From an uncultured Prevotellaceae bacterium (GTDB taxonomy: Bacteria; Bacteroidota; Bacteroidia; Bacteroidales; Bacteroidaceae): a stretch of 55,730 bases of DNA. Under the pieces are notes generated by a model. That model searched no databases, had not been told where the DNA came from, and was given only the letters and a program-made list of their open reading frames with translations. The stretch lies in the NCBI GenBank assembly GCA_902775605.1, contig CACYNE010000015.1:1-55730 (forward strand). The letters run 5' to 3'. Shown piece by piece: positions 35,441 through 43,757 of this stretch. The translations under genes were made by a program, and so were the position numbers. Numbering within the stretch: the stretch's first letter is position 1; each line of letters begins with the position of its first letter.

Positions 35441-37282
35441 TTATTTTATAATAATCTTCTTGCCGTGAATGATGTATATGCCCTTAGATGGCTGCTTCAC
35501 CTGCTGTCCGTTTAGGTTGTAGAGGTGGTTGTCGTCTGTCGGATGACTACGACTAACGGATGCAATGCCAGTCTCATCGGGCTCGTCATCAATGATGTCA
35601 AAGGTAGTCAGGATGCTGTTCAGTACATTCTCACTGCGTATGGGAAAATACTGTGTGAGAAGCCTGTTACGTTCCTTCATGTAGTGATTATCAACGGTAT
35701 AGAGGTCACCTCGCGACTGCCATTGATGTACGTCGCGACGATAGTCTCCCCAACGTGCTGCCTCATCATAGAGGGCTGTTGAAATAGTATTGTAGAGGCT
35801 GTCCCACACCTGTACCACGGATGCCTCGCCTAATAATCCCTCATCAGCCAAGAGTTCCTTTGCACGCCTTTGATAGCGTACGGCGAAATGATGGTTCTGC
35901 ATTAGATTGTTGAATATGCCCGTAGGATATTTCTTGCCGTTATTCTTCTTTAGGACATTCTCCGTAGGACTATCCAAAATCATCTCACTGTCCCAACACA
36001 GGAAGCGGAACCCCTCACTGTCGGCACCTCGACGGCGTATGGCATACCAGTTGTGATGATCCCAATCGGTGTTGCCGGCATATTGGTTGATGAGTATGTA
36101 GTCTATGAAATTACCAATATCCAACAGGGTGTCCAGCTTTTCGTAGTAACTATCATCAGCTGCCTGGGCTACCGTCTGGACCATCTCATTCCAAGCATCA
36201 AGGTTTCCTTCGGTTGCTTCGAGGTGATTGCCGCCATCTTCTTCAATTTTGATAACGTCGATGTCGCTCTTCGTTCCTCCCAGATGGTCTTTGCCAAACT
36301 GATCGTCCACGCGTTCGGCAATATTGTAGATGCCCCAGTACATGCCGTTCAAGAACAGGTGAACATACAGGGCGTTCACACTGGTATGCCCCATCTTGCG
36401 CTGCATTCGTCGAGCCCATACGTCGCGAGTGTATTGGGCTTTCTTCTGGTTGCCAGTGGACCAGTGTTGCCAACTGTTTCCAAAGTGGCAGCGCACGACT
36501 AACTGATTGAACTGCGAAGGTTCGTTTTCGCCATAAAGAGGATATTTAAGGGTCTTCTTGCCGTATTCTTTCTTGAAAACCAAACGGAACGAGTGCTTGG
36601 GATTCTTTTCTGCCAAGCGTCCATGTCCACCATGAAGACGAATGCCGCAGGTGGTGCTAAGATCGTGTTGCTGCGGCCCACCCATCAACTCGATACTGGC
36701 AGGACGGGTCCAACCGTGACCAGTGGTGTCACCCACTGGCGGACCTGTGAATATGTAGATGCCGCCACGCTCTTCATCATTCTCGTGACTGAAGAAATTG
36801 TCCTTGTCCGACACGATGCTCAAAATGGGTAACTGCTTTAGGCCAGCTTTAATCATTGGTCGCAATGTACTATTACCTGTCATCTCCGGGTCCATCTCGT
36901 AGTCGGCGGGTGCTGTACCCCAGATATCGGTAAACTCTCCCCATTTACTGGGATAGCCTTCAGGATTGTTAGGCTGCGATAAGACAGATGAGGTGAAAAT
37001 ATATGATACGGTGGAAATCTCTGATAAACTATCACCATAACTCTCAATGGCTCGTAGGATGGTGGTCTTACTGACCTTAATGGGTGAGGTATAAGGTTTG
37101 CTACTCTTGGTGGGCTCACTACCGTCGAGGGTGTAATATATAGGATTGCCCTCGCTCTTGGGCTCTATGGTGACATGGAATGAACCACTTTCGTAGAGAC
37201 CATGAGGTTGGCTGAATCGAGGTTGAGACACAGCATGAGCTGCAACAAAAAGAAAAGTTAGTATAATGGCGGATTGTTTCAT
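35441..37282 (-). CDS. Secreted CotH-like kinase-fold protein with chitobiase-type domain
   Basis: 613 residues from the ATG at 37282 (signal peptide KQSAIILTFLFVAAHAVSQ); an in-frame ATG at 37333 is rejected because the -7 element lies after it. Residues about 30-95 look like a chitobiase/hexosaminidase C-terminal-type module (PIYYTLDGSEPTKSSKPY). The central part (about 150-540) resembles the CotH family: GIRLHGGHGRLAEKNPKHSF, VYVHLF-like ALYVHLFLNGMYWGIYNIAE and FRFLCWDSEMILD. CotH members are atypical secreted protein kinases in spore formers; their role in Bacteroidota is unclear. The tail is LYNLNGQQVKQPSKGIYIIH ending GKKIIIK. It is followed by GH29 after 30 bases. A binding, kinase or crosslinking role cannot be decided from the sequence. 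Confidence 0.8.
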   Translation of the reverse strand: MKQSAIILTFLFVAAHAVSQPRFSQPHGLYESGSFHVTIEPKSEGNPIYYTLDGSEPTKSSKPYTSPIKVSKTTILRAIESYGDSLSEISTVSYIFTSSVLSQPNNPEGYPSKWGEFTDIWGTAPADYEMDPEMTGNSTLRPMIKAGLKQLPILSIVSDKDNFFSHENDEERGGIYIFTGPPVGDTTGHGWTRPASIELMGGPQQHDLSTTCGIRLHGGHGRLAEKNPKHSFRLVFKKEYGKKTLKYPLYGENEPSQFNQLVVRCHFGNSWQHWSTGNQKKAQYTRDVWARRMQRKMGHTSVNALYVHLFLNGMYWGIYNIAERVDDQFGKDHLGGTKSDIDVIKIEEDGGNHLEATEGNLDAWNEMVQTVAQAADDSYYEKLDTLLDIGNFIDYILINQYAGNTDWDHHNWYAIRRRGADSEGFRFLCWDSEMILDSPTENVLKKNNGKKYPTGIFNNLMQNHHFAVRYQRRAKELLADEGLLGEASVVQVWDSLYNTISTALYDEAARWGDYRRDVHQWQSRGDLYTVDNHYMKERNRLLTQYFPIRSENVLNSILTTFDIIDDEPDETGIASVSRSHPTDDNHLYNLNGQQVKQPSKGIYIIHGKKIIIK

Positions 37283-37290
37283 TTCAACAG

Positions 37291-37298
37291 CAAAAGTA
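37291..37298 (-). promoter_or_regulatory. -7 element of the CotH-GH29 unit
   Basis: The minus strand reads TACTTTTG, only eight bases before the ATG at 37282. The message would have almost no leader. No -33 TTTG is seen. Confidence 0.55.
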
Positions 37299-37405
37299 CA
37301 AAAAAGTAACGGTAATATGGGGCTATTATGCATATTTTTTCGTGATATGAAACAATTTTGAAAGTATGAGACACAAACGGAGATGTCTCTTTATGGGAAA
37401 ATATG

Positions 37406-37413
37406 TAATTTTG
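37406..37413 (+). promoter_or_regulatory. -7 element of the GH10-CE1 gene
   Basis: TAATTTTG fits TAnnTTTG, 34 bases before the ATG at 37448. No clear -33 element. Confidence 0.55.
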
Positions 37414-37447
37414 CACACGATAAACGATAACTAAACCAAATATCAAA

Positions 37448-39634
37448 ATGAAACAAACCATCAAATCAGCCGTTGTTGTGCTGTTAGCTATGAGCAGCAC
37501 GGCTGTCTGGGCACAAGGACTAAAGGACGCCTACAAGAAAGAGTTTATGATTGGCGTGGCAGTCAATGGCCGCAACGTAAGTAATCCTGAGCAGATGGCT
37601 CTCATCAAGAAGGAGTTCAACAGCATCACTGCTGAGAACGACATGAAGCCTCAGCCCACAGAACCCAAGGAAGGACAGTTTAACTGGGAAGCAGCTGACC
37701 GTATTGCCAACTTTGCTCGCCAGAACGGTATCAAACTCCGTGGTCACTGCCTGATGTGGCACTCACAGATTGGTGAGTGGATGTTGGGCGACAATCCCAC
37801 CAAGGAAGTTTTCTATGCTCGTATGAAGAATCATATCCAGCAGGTTGTCAGCCGCTATAAGGATGTGGTTTATTGCTGGGACGTGGTCAATGAGGCCATG
37901 ACCGATGACAAAAATGCGATGGATCCCTATCGTCAGAGTGCTATGTATAAGCTCTGCGGTGATGAGTTCATTGCCAAGGCTTTCCAGTTTGCCCGTGAGG
38001 CCGACCCAAAGGCCCTGTTGTTTTATAATGACTATAACGAGTGTGATCCCGTGAAGAGCCAGCGTATATATAATATGGTGAAAGCCATGAAGCAGGCTGG
38101 TGTACCCATCGATGGTATCGGTATGCAGGGTCACTACAATATCTATGGTCCTACAGAGAAGGAAGTTGATGACGCTATCACTCTCTACAAGAAGATCGTA
38201 AAGCACATCCATGTGACTGAGCTTGACATCCGTGTCAACGAGGAAATGGGTGGACAGTTGCGCTTCAGCCGTGAGGGCGCTACCGTAACCGACTCTGTGA
38301 AGCAGCATCTGGCTGACCAGTATGCTCGTGTGTTCCGCGTGTTCCGCAAGCATAGCGATGTTATCGACTGTGTTACTTTCTGGAACCTAGGCGACCGCGA
38401 CTCTTGGTTGGGTGCAGCAAACTATCCTCTGCCTTTCGATTCAGAGTACAAGCCTAAGTTGGCTTATGAGTTCATTAAGGATAAGAAGGCTCCCGCATGG
38501 GATATGCCTATGAAGCCTGTTCGTCAGCCTCGTGCTCAGCAGCGTCAGCAGCCCATGCAGTTCAATCCTTCTATGGCCTTCCGCAAGGTCGAGGGTGTGG
38601 CTGATGACTTCAAGCCTTCTTCAAAGAATCAGCCTGGTCAGGAGTATCCTCAGGTAAACTCTCAGGGCTATGTTCGTTTCCGTGTTCAGGCTCCCGATGC
38701 TAAGGCTGTAACTGTTAGCCTGGGATTGGGCGGACAGGGTGGCACCAAGCTGCGTCGTTTCTTCGACGGCTCATGGGTTGGTCAGACTGAAGGCCCGATG
38801 GATGAGGGTTTCCACTACTATCACCTTACTGTTGATGGTGGTACGTTGAATGACCCCGGTACCAATAACTACTTCGGCTCTTGCCGTTGGGAGAGCGGTA
38901 TCGAGATTCCCGCTAAGGATCAGGACTTCTATGCTGAGAAGAATGTAGAGCATGGTCAGGTAAGCGAGGTTCGCTTCTGGAGTGAGAGCACCAACTGCTT
39001 GAGACGTGCATTTGTTTATCTGCCACCTACCTATGGCAAGAACAAGAAAGAGAAGTTCCCCGTGCTCTATCTGCAGCATGGCTGGGGTGAGAATGAGTAT
39101 GCTTGGACCAACCAGGGACATGCTAACCTCATTATGGACAACCTGCTGGCTGAGGGTAAGTGCAAGCCCTTCATCATCGTCATGACTTATGGTATGACCA
39201 ACGATATCAAGTTTGGTGGACTGGGTGGCTTTACAGCCAAGGAGTTCGAGACTGTTCTTTGCGACGAGCTCGTACCTTATATCGACAGCCACTTCAACAC
39301 AATTGCTAAGAAGGAAAGTCGCGCTATGGCTGGTCTGTCAATGGGTGGTATGGAAACCAAGACCATCACCTTGCGTCGTCCTGAAATGTTCGGTTCTTAT
39401 GGTTTGCTTAGCGGTGGTACTTACAGTCCCGAGGATATTAAGGATCCTAAGCAGGTGAAGTATATCTTCGAGAGCTGTGGTTCAAAGGAGAATCCTGATG
39501 GCATCAACAACAGCGTTAATGCGCTGAAGGCTGCAGGCTTCAACGCCCAGGGCTATATCAGTGAGGGAACTGCTCACGAGTTCCTGACCTGGCGTCGTAG
39601 TCTCTATCAGATGGCTCAAAGGCTTTTCCAATAA
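37448..39634 (+). CDS. Bifunctional GH10 xylanase - CE1 feruloyl esterase (Xyn10D-Fae1A-like)
   Basis: 728 residues with signal peptide MKQTIKSAVVVLLAMSSTAVWAQ. The GH10 part (about 25-355) has TAENDMKP, GHCLMWHSQ, acid/base Glu149 in WDVVNE and nucleophile Glu258 in VTELD. A Gln-rich linker follows (about 360-380), then a beta domain of the CBM48/esterase N-terminal type (about 385-500). The CE1 domain has LYLQHGWGENEY, nucleophile Ser631 in GLSMGGM and the catalytic His in EGTAHEFLTWR. Domain order and length match Xyn10D-Fae1A of Prevotella ruminicola 23, a characterised xylanase and ferulic acid esterase. It would cut xylan and free ferulate in one protein. It is a single-gene unit with its own -7 element and a strong terminator. 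Confidence 0.93.
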   Translation: MKQTIKSAVVVLLAMSSTAVWAQGLKDAYKKEFMIGVAVNGRNVSNPEQMALIKKEFNSITAENDMKPQPTEPKEGQFNWEAADRIANFARQNGIKLRGHCLMWHSQIGEWMLGDNPTKEVFYARMKNHIQQVVSRYKDVVYCWDVVNEAMTDDKNAMDPYRQSAMYKLCGDEFIAKAFQFAREADPKALLFYNDYNECDPVKSQRIYNMVKAMKQAGVPIDGIGMQGHYNIYGPTEKEVDDAITLYKKIVKHIHVTELDIRVNEEMGGQLRFSREGATVTDSVKQHLADQYARVFRVFRKHSDVIDCVTFWNLGDRDSWLGAANYPLPFDSEYKPKLAYEFIKDKKAPAWDMPMKPVRQPRAQQRQQPMQFNPSMAFRKVEGVADDFKPSSKNQPGQEYPQVNSQGYVRFRVQAPDAKAVTVSLGLGGQGGTKLRRFFDGSWVGQTEGPMDEGFHYYHLTVDGGTLNDPGTNNYFGSCRWESGIEIPAKDQDFYAEKNVEHGQVSEVRFWSESTNCLRRAFVYLPPTYGKNKKEKFPVLYLQHGWGENEYAWTNQGHANLIMDNLLAEGKCKPFIIVMTYGMTNDIKFGGLGGFTAKEFETVLCDELVPYIDSHFNTIAKKESRAMAGLSMGGMETKTITLRRPEMFGSYGLLSGGTYSPEDIKDPKQVKYIFESCGSKENPDGINNSVNALKAAGFNAQGYISEGTAHEFLTWRRSLYQMAQRLFQ

Positions 39635-39670
39635 GATTATCACCAATAAGAACCTAGCCTAAATTAAATA

Positions 39671-39708
39671 GCCGACTTAAGTCTGTGTCTCATCAGACTT
39701 AAGTCGGC
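39671..39708 (+). terminator. Terminator after the GH10-CE1 gene
   Basis: GCCGACTTAAGTCTG at 39671-39685 is perfectly inverted at 39694-39708 (15 pairs, 8-base loop), followed by ATTCTTTTGTTT. Confidence 0.93.
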
Positions 39709-39780
39709 ATTCTTTTGTTTGTGCAACAAAAACTAAAGATAACGAAACGAATGATACATAGTTCTTTCCTGCTTTTTTCA

Positions 39781-39788
39781 TAATTTTG
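39781..39788 (+). promoter_or_regulatory. -7 element of the GH30-GH8-esterase operon
   Basis: TAATTTTG fits TAnnTTTG, 18 bases before the GH30 ATG at 39807. No clear TTTG at -33. Confidence 0.55.
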
Positions 39789-39806
39789 CAGGCAAAATAA
39801 CTAAAG

Positions 39807-42347
39807 ATGAAAAAAGTACTGACCTTATCTTTACTACTGCTGACAGCGGCTTTGTCGTTTGCTCAACAGAAATCAACATTGAAGATTGATGCCACAAACC
39901 AACATCAGCGAATAACAGGATTTGGCGCATTTGTTTGTTCACCATCATTTGCTTATAATCACATGTCAACTACTGAGATTAAGAAAGTGTGGGGCTCGAC
40001 AAGTACGTTGGGATGTAATATCATGCGTCTCTATATTCCTATTGGCAAGAATGCATGGTCACAGTCGTTGGCTACGGCCAAGCAGGCCAAGCAGATGGGA
40101 TTGATTGTATTTGCCTCACCTTGGGGACAGCCGGCAGAATGGAAGACCAACGGAACCTCGAATGCCAAGAATGATGACGGCACAACAGGAAAACTGAAGA
40201 AGGAGAATTGGGCTGACTATGCTCAGTATCTGGAGGATTATGTGCAGTATATGCGCAAAAATGGTGTCGAGCTTGATGCTATCAGTATTCAGAATGAGCC
40301 TGACTGGCCCGCACCGTATGCTGGCTGTTTGTGGGATGCTTCCGAGATAGCACAGTTTGTGAAGACCTACGGACGCTCTATCAGTTGTAAGATAATGGCA
40401 CCAGAGACCTTGGCTGTCAGCGATAGTTATGCCAATGCTCTGAATAAAACAGATGTATTGCCTTGCTTTGATATCTATGGTGGTCACCAGTATGGCGGCA
40501 TCCAGAGTGCCTATAAGAATCTGGCAAAGAAAGGCAAGGAGATTTGGATGACAGAGTATCTGATTAACTGGAATGAGATAGAGAATAATACCCGTAACTA
40601 CGATTTCTCTAAAGACTTCTTTAATTTCTTCACTGCCATCAATACCTGTATGTTGGGTGATTTTAATGCCTGGATTCACTATGCTGCCAAACGTTATTAC
40701 GGCTTTATGGGTGACGGACAGCGTGGTGCCGGTAGTAGTGGCACGATTACCAAGCGTGGCTATATCATGGCTCATTTTGCAAAATATGTCACTGGAATGA
40801 CCCGCGTGGATGCAGTCTTTAGTGGTAGCGGACTGCAGGGTTCGGCCTATCTCTCACAGTCGGGTGATACAGTGGTGGCTGTTATGGCTAATACGTCGGA
40901 AACGGCTGTGGATCTGACCTTGGATCTTCCTTTCTATACCCAACAGGGACAAATTGCTACAACAGGCAAGTCGAAGAGCTTTAAGAAGACAGACCTGACT
41001 CTTGAATCAGAGACCTGTCGTCCTGTCGTCTCTGTAGAGCCCCTGAGCGTGGTGACTGTTATGTTTATTAAGTCACGTGACCGTCAGGTGTCTAACATGA
41101 CAGGAACAGCCACTCGTTTTGACCGCATTGATGATATGACAACCACCAAGTCAAGCTTTGGTACGTCGTATAAGATTTCAAATAAGACAAAGACCTTTGA
41201 CAGCTCTAATGCTCTTATTTCTTCAAGAAAGAATCTGAGTTATGGTTACATCGCCCTGAACGATCGTTATGCTCGTCTGGTGATGAGAGTAAAGAAGGTG
41301 ACGTCAACCAACTCCTTGACGGCAGGTAAGCCAACACTTTATTATGTGAATGCCAGTGGACAGGCTGTCAGCCATGAGTATGAACGCCTTGATTTGAGTA
41401 TTGGACAGAACTTTGATATCGTCTTCGACCTCTCGCCTGCAACACTTACAGATGGCTGTATTGGCTTGCTGTCACTGACCTGTGACAACTCGCAGTCGCA
41501 CCTGACCATCACGTTTGGTGATGTCTATCTGGATAACGGCAGTCGCTATGCTGCTACCCTGAGTGGTGCCTATGTGGCTGATGATAGCTATGTGATGGAA
41601 TATACAGCCGATGAGGCCTGCACCAGTATAGACCTGACCAATGTTACCGAACTGCCTGCCACATTGCCTTGGCTCGCAGGAACCAACCGTGTGGCATACG
41701 TCAAGGAGGGCGGTGAGCAGGCAGATATTACCAATGTGGTATCAGGAACCAACTGTCAGAGTCTGGTACTGAAAGCTGACAACGGAGACTTCCGTCCCTC
41801 TAAGGCCTTTACGGCCAATACGGCTTCGCTGACTTGCACCATCAATGGTCTGCGTATGCTGATGTTGCCGTTTGAAGCTACTGTACCGCAGGATGTTCAG
41901 GCCTATATTCTGAATGAAGATATGGCATTACAGCCTGTAACCACTATTGCTGCTCACCAGCCGGTATTGGTTAATGGTTATGGAGAATTCACCTTCGTGG
42001 GAACGGGTGATGTGGCGTTTGCTACCAGTCCGCTGGATGCCAACTATCGTGGCACTTATACACAGATTCCTCTGTATAAGGGTGATTTCGTGCTGGGCCG
42101 AGAGCAAAACGTGTGGGGCTTCACTCGCCTGTTAGCAGACGGTACACTGTTGCCCTTCGATGTCTATGCACAGTTCCCCAATGCTACTCAGGACTTCATG
42201 CCTCTGGATCTCGCCAATACAGGCGTTCGTGATGTCACAGCACAACCATCAGCCTCGTCCGCTGTCTATAACATCATGGGTCAGCGTGTGACCGATGCCA
42301 AGAAAGGACTTGTTATTCGTAATGGAAAGATATTAATTAAACGATAA
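39807..42347 (+). CDS. GH30 xylanase with C-terminal accessory domains
   Basis: 846 residues with signal peptide MKKVLTLSLLLLTAALSFAQ. The GH30 barrel plus side beta domain covers about 25-425: QRITGFGAFVC, acid/base Glu164 in SIQNEPDW and nucleophile Glu250 in WMTEYL. The closest fit is the xylanase branch (subfamily 8 type), which often needs a glucuronic acid side group on xylan. Residues about 430-590 form a beta-sandwich, possibly carbohydrate binding (TRFDRIDDMTTTKSSFG, DIVFDLSPATLTDGC). About 590-800 is a further module with VNGYGEFTFVGTGDVAF. The tail is VYNIMGQRVTDAKKGLVIRN ending GKILIKR. The GH8 gene starts seven bases later. Need for glucuronate is an inference from the family. 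Confidence 0.88.
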   Translation: MKKVLTLSLLLLTAALSFAQQKSTLKIDATNQHQRITGFGAFVCSPSFAYNHMSTTEIKKVWGSTSTLGCNIMRLYIPIGKNAWSQSLATAKQAKQMGLIVFASPWGQPAEWKTNGTSNAKNDDGTTGKLKKENWADYAQYLEDYVQYMRKNGVELDAISIQNEPDWPAPYAGCLWDASEIAQFVKTYGRSISCKIMAPETLAVSDSYANALNKTDVLPCFDIYGGHQYGGIQSAYKNLAKKGKEIWMTEYLINWNEIENNTRNYDFSKDFFNFFTAINTCMLGDFNAWIHYAAKRYYGFMGDGQRGAGSSGTITKRGYIMAHFAKYVTGMTRVDAVFSGSGLQGSAYLSQSGDTVVAVMANTSETAVDLTLDLPFYTQQGQIATTGKSKSFKKTDLTLESETCRPVVSVEPLSVVTVMFIKSRDRQVSNMTGTATRFDRIDDMTTTKSSFGTSYKISNKTKTFDSSNALISSRKNLSYGYIALNDRYARLVMRVKKVTSTNSLTAGKPTLYYVNASGQAVSHEYERLDLSIGQNFDIVFDLSPATLTDGCIGLLSLTCDNSQSHLTITFGDVYLDNGSRYAATLSGAYVADDSYVMEYTADEACTSIDLTNVTELPATLPWLAGTNRVAYVKEGGEQADITNVVSGTNCQSLVLKADNGDFRPSKAFTANTASLTCTINGLRMLMLPFEATVPQDVQAYILNEDMALQPVTTIAAHQPVLVNGYGEFTFVGTGDVAFATSPLDANYRGTYTQIPLYKGDFVLGREQNVWGFTRLLADGTLLPFDVYAQFPNATQDFMPLDLANTGVRDVTAQPSASSAVYNIMGQRVTDAKKGLVIRNGKILIKR

Positions 42348-42354
42348 AACCAAC

Positions 42355-43698
42355 ATGAAGAAAAGATTGTTTACTTGTATGATGATGCTCGCTGTCAGTG
42401 CAAGCATCTGGTCGTTAACTCCTTGGAAAAAGGGCGCTTTTGAAACAAAGAAGTATAGGAATGTATTTGTAGAAATGGGCTATGATGCCAAAGCTGTTGA
42501 GGCCCGTTTGCAGCAGGTGTTCAATGATGTGTTCTACGGTCCCAACAAGGTATATTTTGAGGTCAACGACACTATGGCGTATATCTCAGACATCAAGAAC
42601 CATGATGTGCGTACCGAAGGAATGAGCTACGGCATGATGATTGCCGTTCAGATGGACAAGAAGGACATCTTCGACAAGCTGTGGCGCTGGGGCAAGAAGT
42701 ACATGCAGCATCAAGATGGCATCCGTGAGGGCTATTTTGCCTGGAGCTGTAAGATTGATGGCACGCAGAATTCTGCTGGTGCCGCCTCAGATGGCGAGTT
42801 GTATTATATCACCGCCCTCATCTTTGCATCCAACCGTTGGGGCAATGACACAGGCATCAATTATAAGGCAGAGGCACAGCGTATCTTGAACTGCACGATG
42901 CCACGCGAATATACTCCCGAGCCCAGACCCAACTTTGGTGGCTTTGGTGGCGGCCCACAGCGTGCTCAGCGTCCTCAGCAGCCACAAGGTCCTCAGAAAA
43001 TGTTCCTTGTTGACCCAGAGACAAAGCTTATTACCTTTACTCCCGATGGATTTGGTCAGCGCTATACCGACCCCTCGTATCATATCCCTGCTTTCTATGA
43101 GGTGTGGGCTAAGTGGGCAGACGACGGACGTTCTGGCTACTGGAACGAGTGTGCCGCTAAGAGTCGTGAGTTCCTGCATAAGGCCATTCATCCTGAGACA
43201 GGTCTCAATCCCGACATGTGTAACTATGACGGTAGCTTGATGGAAGGCTGGGGTGGTCGCCGTAACAGCAGCAATAACTTCCGTTATGACTCTTGGCGTG
43301 TTCCCATGAATATCGCGATGGACTATGAGTGGAGCTGTGCCGATGGTGAGTGGCAGCGCCAGTATGGTGAGCGCATCCAGAACTTCTTCTATTCACAAGG
43401 TGTTGACAAGTTCGTTGACCAGTATCGCACGGATGGCAGTCTGCCCGAGGAAAACGAAATCCTCCAGGCTGGTGGCTTCCGTAAGTTGCGCCACAGCATT
43501 GGACTGGTGGCTACAACAGCAGCTGCCTCGGTGATGTGTTCACACGATAAGAGCAAGGAGTTTGTTGACGCCTTCTGGAAGGCCGAGCACAAGCCTTTCG
43601 AGGATGGTTATTTTGATGCGTATTATGACGGATTGCTGAGACTCTTTGCCTATATGCACCTGAGTGGCAACTATCGCGTCATCTTCCCTCAGAAATAA
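42355..43698 (+). CDS. GH8 reducing-end xylose-releasing exo-oligoxylanase-like enzyme
   Basis: 447 residues with a signal peptide ending near SASIWS. The GH8 (alpha/alpha)6 fold is shown by catalytic acid Glu88 in VRTEGMSYGMM, GAASDGELYY and RYDSWRVPMNIAMDYEW. Among GH8 enzymes the small length and these motifs fit the exo-oligoxylanases (Rex) that take xylose from the reducing end of short xylo-oligosaccharides. An insert rich in Gly, Pro and Gln (about 190-220, FGGGPQRAQRPQQPQGPQ) is unusual. No short tail is present, so a periplasmic role on imported oligosaccharides is plausible. It lies seven bases after GH30 and 59 bases before the carboxylesterase. Confidence 0.88.
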   Translation: MKKRLFTCMMMLAVSASIWSLTPWKKGAFETKKYRNVFVEMGYDAKAVEARLQQVFNDVFYGPNKVYFEVNDTMAYISDIKNHDVRTEGMSYGMMIAVQMDKKDIFDKLWRWGKKYMQHQDGIREGYFAWSCKIDGTQNSAGAASDGELYYITALIFASNRWGNDTGINYKAEAQRILNCTMPREYTPEPRPNFGGFGGGPQRAQRPQQPQGPQKMFLVDPETKLITFTPDGFGQRYTDPSYHIPAFYEVWAKWADDGRSGYWNECAAKSREFLHKAIHPETGLNPDMCNYDGSLMEGWGGRRNSSNNFRYDSWRVPMNIAMDYEWSCADGEWQRQYGERIQNFFYSQGVDKFVDQYRTDGSLPEENEILQAGGFRKLRHSIGLVATTAAASVMCSHDKSKEFVDAFWKAEHKPFEDGYFDAYYDGLLRLFAYMHLSGNYRVIFPQK

Positions 43699-43757
43699 TC
43701 GTCTCCAGAAATCACTAATCATCTCCAGATATAATTTTTACCATTAACCATATCATA

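Noticed and set aside
37283-37333. Upstream in-frame start for the CotH-like gene
   Set aside because: The -7 element at 37291-37298 lies inside it, and the signal peptide starts at the ATG at 37282.
43696-43737. Short direct repeat around AATCRTCTCCAGA in the GH8-esterase spacer
   Set aside because: Only two imperfect units of about 20 bases; no dyad and no link to a known element.
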